DNA of 62,000 bases from Mesostigma viride (taxonomy: Eukaryota > Streptophyta > Mesostigmatophyceae > Mesostigmatales > Mesostigmataceae): NCBI GenBank assembly GCA_009746045.1, contig RPFO01000027.1, forward strand, positions 2,926,109 through 2,988,108, read 5' to 3'. The notes below the pieces were generated by a model. That model did not search any database and was not told the DNA's origin. It worked only from the letters and a program-made list of their open reading frames with translations. Within the stretch, counting starts at the first letter, position 1, and each line of letters begins with the position of its first letter. Shown here in pieces: positions 53,915 through 62,000 of the stretch. Position numbers and translations under genes: made by a program.

Positions 53915-54375
53915 ATACCTCCCCCCCTAAGGGGGAGCCAAGCGTGTGCCTGCATGGAGGAACCACACAAAGTGAAAAAAAAAAAATTGAAAGATTCCTC
54001 TGACACGCATACGCATCTTCCAATCCTTTATGCACACACCACGTACACCCTCATACACCTACTACATGACCTAGTTGACCTCAGGCACTGACGAACCAAG
54101 GACAACCAACCCCGTACATCCACGATGTTCGGACCAACACATGTGCATCCACTAGTATGACTACTAGTACAGACACAATATCTAGTTGCTACTAGAGCCA
54201 CTAGTAATAACACTAGTAACCTCAGTGCTTTCTCACTCTGACTCCTCCCCCCCCTAAGGGGGATGGGAGCCTCTCCCTTCAGTCCACTAACTGGGTAACA
54301 CACAGATGATGCCTATCTCTGTGACTCCTCCCCCCCCTAAGGGGCTGTGAAGCCTCTTCCTTCTTCTCTCCTCCC
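53915..54375. repeat. CCCCCCTAAGGGGG hairpin motifs in the LTR element
   Basis: CTCCCCCCCTAAGGGGGA-type palindromes occur at about 53919, 54245 and 54327, with a related CCTCCCCCCTCTATGGGA at 54370. Each is flanked by AGCC(T/A) and pyrimidine-rich words. They are spaced unevenly, so they are not a tandem array. Confidence 0.75.
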
Positions 54376-56590
54376 CCCTCTATGGGAATCGGAGCGCCCT
54401 CGCGACGGAAAGCACCCGGAGGGGGGGGGGAAAGGGAAAAAAAAAAATCCAAACAGATAGAATATCAAGCCAAAATAGACGTGCCACAACTGAGGTACAA
54501 AGACATTGTACCCACAAGGGTACTCCCAGACTGGGGAGAAAGGGGTGTGAAGTTCAGGACAAGGCAGTGTCTACGAAACATGTGTCCGAATGGCAGTGAG
54601 AGTGGAGTGATCAGGTCCACAAGCAAGGCTGCCCCTACAAACACGTCGAGGAACTCCCCGGTACTGAGCTATCACGAGCCCCTGTCATCATGGTAGATGT
54701 GTCTAGCTGGCGATGTCCGATAAACCATTGCCACGGTTACCAGCATGACCGCTAGTATTGAGTATCAAAAAAAATAGGTATGACTACCTGCAACAGAAAC
54801 GTGCCACACACCCACAACAATTATTGGGTAGGAACACCCATTATCACCTGACATCAATCCCAGCAAACAGCAGGTATGACCAACAGCAACCCCGATTAAC
54901 AGCAAGGATTACTACTTGCTAGCTCCTGGCACGGTGGCTGTGCAGGGAAGGGGTGATGGCAAGGGGCTGAATGCGACTGAGATAGATGATGTGGGGGTGA
55001 TGGTAAAACCCAATGCACCCCATGTGAAGAGTCCTAACTCCCCTTATAGAACAGGGAAGAGAACAAAATGCTAATAGCGCCTTCAGACTGAAGGAGTACT
55101 GCTAACCCTATAAGATCCATAGATTGTTATGTCAAGCAACAAAAATCAACAACAATCCCAGGCCCTTCATGCAGCTAAGTGCTCCATTGCCTAAACCTGC
55201 AACTAAGAAGGTTGCACATTGTGGCGACGTAACCCTCCCTGACTGGAAGGAAAAAGTACGAGGAGACAAGTGTGCATGACAGGAGTACTGGGAACCCTGT
55301 AGGATCCACACGTGGGAAATGATGTCCATGAACGTCCACAACAGCATGCATTTCAGCAAAGTGAAATCTGCAACTAGGAAGGTTGCAAAGCATATGCTGA
55401 TAGAACCCTCCCTGACTGGAAGGAAAAGTAAGGTACCCGAGCTACAACAACCAAGCGCATCATCCTGAAACAACCACGTCGCATAGATACGTCAAAGGTA
55501 AGAAACATTAATTACCCTTGCCAAACAGGCCGACGCTTGAAGATGGACATGATGCACAAAGGAACAAGCCGGTGGAACGCCGGCGACAACCACTAAGAAA
55601 ACAAAAGAGGTAAAGTTGATGCACTTCACATGGACGGCCGTGAGGGCCATATACACAGGAACCAAAAGAAGCAAAAGAGACAAAATACTCATGATGGCAC
55701 CAGCTATGACTAACTGTTGCAACAACTGCCACTTTAACTAATTGATCCCAACAAAGAGACAGCAACAGCCATGAGGGTATCCCTAATTGCGATGTCTAGT
55801 AGCAAATAAGACCAACCTAGACAACACAGCTATTACTAGCTGCTGTCACAGCTGATACAAATATTGCTAGAATATTGCAGTCACTAAAGACTACAAGGGA
55901 CGATGCTACTAAAGATAGCAATTGTCACTATAGCACCTATAAGGTGAGCACAGGCAGCCATCCTGGCCCCTGCAAAGGAGGCACAAGGTACAGGCAGCTA
56001 ACGGCTACAACCACAGGGACACAGTGTCAACATACTGGCATGACTAGCAGCATATGGAAATAACCAAACAACAAAAGAAAGAAGAAGGACAGGTGTGACC
56101 ACCCGTGACAGCGCAGCAGCTAGCCAGACTGGCTATACTACCTGCCTGTCTCCAAGATACTGGCATGACTACCAGCACCTAAAGAAAATAAAACAACCCA
56201 ATGAAGGAAAAGAACAAGTGTGACCACCTGTAACAGTGCAGCAGCCAACCAGAGTAGCTACTACTGCGCGTCACCATGCACTCGCGCATGCAACAGATAT
56301 GACTACCTGTTGTCACAGCTACGTTGTGCATCCAACAATTGTTGCCCTCCATGTACCCTCTACACTGATGACCCAGGTGAGAGGAGGGTTGGGGCAGAAG
56401 GCAAAGGTGGTGGTGAAGGTCATAGAGTGGTACAAGTGGCTCCTAGTGACCCAGGAGTGCCGTGTGCATAAGAATTAACTCTTCTGCCTGAACAAGAGTG
56501 GCAAGACCTGCCTCCCCCACCCGTACCCACGAATGACCTGTTCAGCGTGCTCCAAAGATTAAGGAGCCAGCCACAGTGTACACTATTGCT
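54376..56590. other. LTR element interior, non-coding
   Basis: 55196-55260 and 55368-55430 share GCAACTA(A/G)GAAGGTTGCA and AACCCTCCCTGACTGGAAGG. Short ACTAGTA words cluster at 54150-54215. Frames are short and unrelated to known retrotransposon proteins. Confidence 0.6.
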
Positions 56591-56726
56591 GCTAGGGGCT
56601 ATAGCCTATAAGGGCTGCCACTAAAAGAAACACTTGGGCTACAGCCTGGAAGGACTGCAACGCTAAATGGGCTACAGCCGGGAGAGGCTGCGACGCGAAA
56701 ATGAGCTACAGCCGGGAAGGGCTGCA

Positions 56727-56799
<73 letters not shown>

Positions 56800-57075
56800 G
56801 CGGGCTACAGCCTGTAAGGGCTGCAGCACCACAATGGGCTACAGCCGGGAAGGGCTGCAACGCGAAAATGGGCTACAGCCTGGAAGGGCTGCAGCACACA
56901 CACACACACACACAAAGGGGGCTACAGCCTGTAAGGGCTGCAGCACCACAATGGGCTATAGCATGTAAGGGCTGCAGCACAAAAATGGGCTACAGCCTGG
57001 AAGGGCTGCAGCATGACAAAAAGAAAAGGGGGCTACAGCCTGGAATTAAGGGCTGCAACCCTAAAAGAAACACTA
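56591..57075. repeat. GGGCTACAGCC tandem family with (AC)n
   Basis: About ten units of GGGCTACAGCCTGTAAGGGC and TGCAGCAC(A/C)A, roughly 30-36 bp each. Two are expanded by (AC)n runs (56731-56796, about 33 AC units, and 56897-56912). Each unit contains the inverted pair GGGCTACAGCC / GGGCTGCA. Confidence 0.9.
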
Positions 57076-57611
57076 CTGGGTAGGGCTGCATATACTGATA
57101 GAAATTCAAGTCTAGGAAAAACTAAAATTTCAACAGCATTGGCCGAAGGAGCGTTCTATCATAATGAACAATCCTACTCCGGGCATACCTGTGTCTTCGA
57201 CTCCCCCAGCTGACTGCCGGGTGTCGTGCCCATGGACGCTGCCGAAGTAAAAGAGGTCGCCGATGATGAGGATATTCCCTCGGACGCTCGCCAGCACCCC
57301 GCCCCACTAAAAAGTCGACTATGAGGGGGATTATGGACCCGCTATAGGTTCTCGATGCCGATTTCCGGACTTATCCAATAACTACCGAGCCCATAACCCG
57401 TCTTCGGCAGGGGCAAATGAAAATCGACCTACCGCCTCAAGAAAAAATTAAATTCGTGGAAAAAAAAGCCGTTCTTGACAGGAACCTGGGTCATGACCTC
57501 TAGAGTGCAGGTCACGACATACGCACAATCGCAAGGTGGCAAGTCTGCGATGTGACATTACAATTGTTTTAGAAACTTATAAACAGCGCTTATTTACCTC
57601 TGCGACTCAGG

Positions 57612-57629
57612 TGGATTCCTCCGAGTCCA
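57612..57629 (-). other. Primer-binding site candidate
   Basis: On the minus strand TGGACTCGGAGGAATCCA begins one base after the 5' LTR. Its complement ends in CCA, as a tRNA 3' end would. I could not assign the tRNA. Confidence 0.6.
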
Positions 57630-57630
57630 G

Positions 57631-58324
57631 TTTTACATCCCGGCTGACTGCCGGCTGCGAAAGATCTACACCTGATTCATAATAGACCATTATGAACGGT
57701 GGTCGCTATATTAATCTACGCAATCCACACCGTGACTAGTGAGGACGATAACTAATCTAACATAATTAACCTGGAGCAGTTGACCCTGCCCGGTTCAAGC
57801 CCGAGGTGTTGCAACCTCGTGGGAAGCTGGGCGAAATGCCTCCCGAGGTACATGTAGCATTTACGACAGGAATTCAGGACCATGCATTTCCTAAACCCGC
57901 GGGCGTGACCCAGCCGGAAAGAGAAAGAGATTAACTCAATTCATTTCATTCATTCCGGGGGTGACAATGGTGAACGTTCCCACACACTATTAACCTTGGC
58001 GGCTCACAGCGTTGCCAAGCAGTGCCAAGCAGCACTGCTTGGACGCATGGTCAACCGAGTTCTCTAGGGCGCTACGGTTCACACGAATTGACCGTACGAC
58101 CCAAAACGAATTATACTAGGTCCACGCACATTGACATGCTGCGCACCTACAGATAAACCAAAGTACCGAAAGTACTACAAAACCACTGAATAGCAAGTAC
58201 AACGCCGTATGAACCGGCTGTACAAATAGTCCTAAATAGTCGAACACTAAGATTTCGCCTATTTCACATTGTTGCGCCGAACTGTCCACTAAAGGAACCT
58301 AATTAAATAGGCTTGGACGCAACA
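57631..58324 (-). repeat. 5' long terminal repeat
   Basis: Same length as the 3' LTR; differences noted at GAGATCTC/GAGTTCTC (A copy near 51957) and AAGACTTC/AAGATTTC (near 52148). It should carry the element promoter. Confidence 0.9.
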
Positions 58325-58329
58325 CTCAG
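58325..58329. other. Target-site duplication, right
   Basis: CTCAG, matching 51522-51526. Confidence 0.85.
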
Positions 58330-58637
58330 CGCCTGGTCCAGGGTCCACGCCTCGCAGCCATAAAGGAGGAAGCTGAGTACAAGGGCCTTGAACAGAATGC
58401 GCTTGCGTCGCTCACTCAGGTAGCGACAGGTCCAGAACCTGTCGAGGCGGCAGAGGGCCGCCCAGGCCTGGCCAATGCGGGTGTTGATGTCGTCGGCCCT
58501 CATACAGTCGGCGAATGGCAGCAATAAACGCAGGTGGTACCCGATCCAGAGCTAGGATGGCCCAAAGAGCCTCCCAGAGAACCGTGTTAAAGGCCTTGAT
58601 ATAGTCAACAAAAAGATGATTGTGGCTAGGCAATAGC
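58330..58637 (-). mobile_element. LINE 5' part, other half of the LTR target
   Basis: The minus strand reads FVDYIKAFNTVLWEALW and AAIRRLYEG, then jumps directly to DDINTRIGQAWAALCRL and FKALVLSFLLYGCEAWTLDQALS. The catalytic YADD block between RLYEG and DINTR is deleted, so this LINE was already dead before the LTR element inserted. Confidence 0.8.
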
Positions 58638-58890
58638 TAGGGCATGACATCTCAGCAGAGAGCACCTCTCTGCATGAGCAAAGCATGATCAAATATCCTA
58701 ATGCTAATAATGCGTGGTGTGGGTCCCATCATAGGCATACATGCACATGTTCGCGAGCCAGGTCGGCTAAGGCTTTCTAACACTCTACACCACTGTTACA
58801 TATTCCCCTAGGCGCTGGGGCGCTATCCCCCAAGGCTAGGTGCTGGGGTCGCTGGGGCAGGGGTCGCCTGCCAGGGCTTGTGTGTTACGG
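58638..58890 (-). mobile_element. ORF1-element 3' region fused to a LINE ORF2 fragment
   Basis: Minus strand from 58890: CAAGCCCTGGCAGGCGACCC (ORF1 end, HKPWQAT-like), TAGGGGAATATG, TGTATGCCTATGATGGGACC, the CAGAGAGGTGCTCTCTG hairpin, then without a tail straight into FVDYIKAF of ORF2. This looks like a template-switch chimera. Confidence 0.55.
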
Positions 58891-60225
58891 CGCGGATTTT
58901 CACCGCGTCTAGTCCTCTACCTGTTAAACTACCTAATAATCGGTATAAAACTGGCTTTTGAGCTTCAAACTTCAGAGGGCGGGGGCACTGCCGGGGCTGA
59001 GATAAAATAGGAGGTACCTTAAAATTAAATAAGAGGCGTGCCTCTATGAAGATACTTTTTTGGAGGCGAGTTTCTATTGGCGTTAATTTGTAGTATTGTA
59101 CGACAACATGTCAACTTAGGGTGACGGGAAGTACTGAAGTCGCAGTAGTGTAGCGGAGACGTTTCTAGATGGCGAAATTAAATAAGAGGTTTACCTCCAG
59201 CGATATCGGTGATTTGAATGGTAGTGCATTGGTGGTACTGCACGACGGTATTGGATGGAGTTCCCGTTCTGGCAAGCGGATTTTGCATCTCACATTGAGA
59301 AAAGGGCTCGGGTACACGACACGGTGCATGCGACGTTGAAAAATGGCTCGCAGAAAAGGAACCTAGGCGACTATTTGGCGCCGCGTCGGTCGTGGTGTTG
59401 TTTACTCCGTTGTTGGATCTGCATCTACGGCGTTCGTGGGTTGTTTCGAAACCCGGTCGATGAGATTTGACGGAGAAGTCGGGTATACAATTGATCCTTT
59501 TTTGACAGATCCGTGAAAATGTAAAAAAAGGGTGAAGCTTCAAGCTTCAAGCTTGAAGCTCATTTCGAGACAATCAGTACAAATCAGCCAAACCTACCTA
59601 GTCGAATCTGACCGAGTCTATTTGGTAGGATTCCTAATGAAAGACCTTGAAGCTGTGGCTGTAACGCGGGTATAAACTATAAACTATGATGAACCTGTAA
59701 TTTACCCAATGCTTTATTATACAAACATCACAACAACGCTGGTAGAAGGCGACCCTAAATACTCCGTGAGCCCTAACAATGTTAATACATTGGTAACTTT
59801 GCTGGACTGGCATCACACAAGGTAGGAATCGCCTAAATGGCCGACACGCAGGAGATCGGCGTGCATGCTCGGGCCAGGCCTGGCCCTCGTACGTACAATG
59901 ACAGGTAGGACCAAATCTACGAGGAGAGCACTTCTTGCGCCGGCCCACAACACTGGCACGGGGCCAAGACACCCAACGGTTGTTATACTGGCCCCAGTCA
60001 TCAGGTCTCATCATGTAAGCAGCGCAGCGACACTATAAACATTACAATATCAACGGACCACCGGCCGGACCGGGTCGTCCGATCGGCAGGCTATAACTTT
60101 GCATAGACTTGCCCTAAGCTCGTCTGGATTTGTACTAGAACACGCAATTTGTAGTTCATTTTGAAAAGTTGTATTTTATTGAATTTAAAGTTTCCACTAA
60201 AGTCTCTTAGGAAGGGGAAGTTCAT
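58891..60225. other. No gene recognised
   Basis: TTAAATAAGAGG(C/T)(G/T)TGCCTC-like words at 59025 and 59176, and CTTCAAGCTT repeats at 59535-59560. No exon or RNA gene convincingly identified. Confidence 0.4.
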
Positions 60226-60475
60226 AGGACCCGTGACACCGTGACATCGTGACACCGTGACACCGTGACACCGTGACACCTCAAAATGCATATAAACACA
60301 CATCTTTGCATGTATGCAGTCATTATTAATGGGGATGATGTATTCAATGGGTCATTGCAAGTTTTAGCTATGCTTCTGACACCGTGACACCGTGACACCG
60401 TGACACCGTGGCACCGTGACACCGTGACACCGTGACACCGTGACACCGTGACACCGTGACACCGTGACACCGCAA
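60226..60475. repeat. Two (GTGACACC)n arrays
   Basis: 8-bp units at 60231-60279 (about six, one reading GTGACATC) and 60379-60471 (about eleven, one reading GTGGCACC), separated by 100 bp of unique sequence. The His-Gly-Val-Thr-Val-Ser frame across them is an artefact. Confidence 0.95.
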
Positions 60476-60911
60476 ATACCACGTATACACCTTCATAATA
60501 ATCCTAGTAGAGACATTCATGTCTCCATACATCTCGGTCATCTCACCATATATCGTCTCATGTTGATGTATTCTTGTTGTGCGTGTAGGTACCTTGCCGG
60601 GTCATGACAAGTTCAGCCATTCCTCGTTTATGCGGTCCAACGTCGCTTCAATAGGGCATGTGATTAATATCTGGTAACAACTTATATATGTTGGCACGCC
60701 ATGCGTCCAGGAATAGTTGTCTCACTTATGCATGCAAGCAACCATCAAAATCACTTTGTCATTAAATCACTTGAAAACATTGCCGCCATGTACAACATTT
60801 AGCACTAAAATGCCCACACATAACACATGGTGGACGATGGCATGCTGGGCTCCATTCTTACAACATCACTAGTATGCTTTAAAGCACTACCAAGGCTTTC
60901 ACATATTCCCA
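60476..60911. other. 3' flank of the terminal hypothetical gene
   Basis: No feature recognised. Confidence 0.4.
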
Positions 60912-61899
60912 TCAATCCCATGCCTCCTCGTCATCACCATCACTACTGTCACTAGAAGCATCATGGAGCTCATCCAGCCCCGTTGCCACGTCACCCCCCG
61001 CGCCATCCGGAAAAAACTTTGCGCGGCCAAAGGCATGAGTTGCATGCGGGCACCCACAGATGAACTTGTAAACTTCCTCTAATGTGGTGTATGTGTACCA
61101 GTTGCCGTCAGACCACACCGTCTCGATTTTTACAGCCCCGTCACTTTCCTCTACTTCTACGACCCACCCGTGAAAGCGGGCCTTGGCCGAACCCCACAAG
61201 GCGCACAGCCTTCTCCCTTTTAGCCCTTGCAGCCCGTGCTCGATCAGCAAAGTATGCCGCACATGCAGCTTTTGACGTTGCTGCGGCAGCTGGCTGCGTT
61301 TTGAAACCGACAAAGTGCACTTGTTGATGGTCATCTAAGGCTTGGAGGGTTGCACGAGATAGCTTACGTGCGGATGTCAGCGACGGGATGTGCACAGCCT
61401 GCCCTGACGCGCCCACTGTCCAGTGTTGAACAATGATATCCGATGCCGACACCGTCAGGCCCGGCCCACCGCCTGCGAGCACCAGCTTGCTAAACTGGCC
61501 TTCCCATGAAGGTGAGTAAAGCACGGAAACAGTGAGAGTCCCGCATGAACGAATTGCAGATGCATCCGTAGCTTTCACCAAGAGCTCCTCTGGCCACGGC
61601 ATGCCCTCCCCGCACGTCACCGCAGGTCTCTTGATAATTAGGAAGTCTCCGCGGGAGATGATGCCGGGATTGACAGTAAAAACACGATCCGCAGTCGCAA
61701 TGGTCTGTGCAGCACCGCTAGCATCTGCAAGAGAAGTCGAGGCACCTGCAGGCGCGGCAAGCGTGGCAGGTGCGGCAGGCAGTTGCTCAGCTGCGCGTCG
61801 TGCCCGCTGAACGGCAGCTTGCACCTGGTGGCGGCGGTCGCCTGCATGGCTGACGATTGGGTGCAGCGGCACTTCCAAAGCACGGGTAGCCCGCATCAC
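60912..61899 (-). pseudogene. Hypothetical protein gene, frame-broken
   Basis: I do not recognise the family. The first frame (61899-61141, 252 aa) holds an Ala-rich linker (APATLAAPAGAS), a conserved-looking part (FLIIKRPAVTCGEGMPWPEE, LVLAGGGPGLTVSASDIIVQ) and a basic helix (DRARAARAKREKA). The second frame (61334-60912) carries on with FHGWVVEVEESDGAVKIETV and WSDGNWYTYTTLEEVYKFI, a small Tudor/chromo-like beta pattern, then an acidic tail (SSDSSDGDDEEAWD). They join best near 61165, where GFGQGPL in frame one should run into FHGWVV in frame two, so a one-base frameshift is likely. A third frame (61999-61787) may continue upstream past the window. Proteins of this build can be parts of algal transposons; that is an inference. 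An unseen short intron is the alternative. Confidence 0.5.
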
Positions 61900-62000
61900 C
61901 GCCTGATCGCCTGCACTGTACGTGGAGGCAAAAAGGGAGGGGCTTGTCCTTTTGCTGCTCCCTGCACTCCGTCAGCTTCTGGATCATGACGTCAAACACC

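Larger units (their letters stand above)
51527..58324 (-). mobile_element. LTR retrotransposon without recognisable pol (LARD-like), 6,798 bp
   Basis: Two 694-bp direct repeats differing at two noticed positions bound a 5,410-bp internal region. The element reads on the minus strand: 5' LTR 58324-57631, primer-binding-like TGGACTCGGAGG one base later, internal region, polypurine tract AGAGAGGGGGGAGGAG directly before the 3' LTR 52220-51527. CTCAG target duplications flank it, inside a LINE that reads continuously when the element is removed. No reverse transcriptase, integrase or protease frame was seen. The only protein-like trace is minus 53432-53217, a helical segment (SAVEVEQRVFSQLQALRLGL) that could be a gag remnant, with a neighbouring frame up to 53733. 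Non-autonomous large retrotransposon derivatives have this build. Near-identical LTRs indicate recent insertion. Confidence 0.88.

Noticed and set aside
58900-58962. tRNA gene
   Set aside because: CGCGGATTTTCACCGCG can form an anticodon-like arm and the minus strand has a GGTAGTTTAACAGG D-arm-like part, but no T-arm or acceptor stem fits on either strand.

Overview
This is nuclear DNA of a photosynthetic eukaryote, most likely a green alga. The evidence is GT-AG spliceosomal introns, a plant-type ribokinase, a plastid-type DUF2232 membrane protein, GC-rich exons inside very long, repeat-filled introns, and dense non-LTR retrotransposon debris. I cannot name the species. No bacterial operon, CRISPR array or complete tRNA gene was seen.

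Layout. 1-3150: mostly featureless, with LINE scraps. 3157-3610: a decayed LTR. 3719-4859 (-): two exons of a plant-type ribokinase (5' exon not found). 7730-20404 (+): a THUMPD3/Trm14-like tRNA guanine-N2 methyltransferase in at least six exons; splice phases agree at every junction. 20890-23480: truncated LINE and ORF1 pieces. 24944-36199 (+): a DUF2232 plastid membrane protein in about eight exons, one intron with a GC donor; its introns hold some of the longest microsatellites here. 36290-43513: a nest of 5'-truncated LINEs, an ORF1 gene, a SINE-like insertion with target duplication and a large inverted repeat. 44677-45621 (-): an intronless single-RRM protein. 48165-48790: tetranucleotide arrays. 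49150-51521 and 58330-58633: more LINEs. 51527-58324: a 6.8-kb LTR retrotransposon without a recognisable pol gene, with two 694-bp LTRs, PBS, PPT and a 5-bp target duplication, inserted in a LINE. 60912-61899 (-): a frame-broken hypothetical gene.

The most unusual signal is in the two long genes. Nearly every exon border has one or more degraded copies in the neighbouring intron, splice site included. In the methyltransferase gene one exon end plus its donor has become a 46-bp minisatellite of 13 copies, all keeping a consensus GTRAGT donor, followed by progressively decayed copies. This suggests that introns grow by repeated duplication of exon-intron borders. The second theme is a set of LINE/SINE 3' ends that share one architecture, a short stem-loop next to a TAAT-type tail, with different stem sequences and at least one compensatory base-pair change.

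The genes show no operon-like relationship. They are separate nuclear genes for ribose metabolism, tRNA modification, a plastid membrane function and RNA binding.
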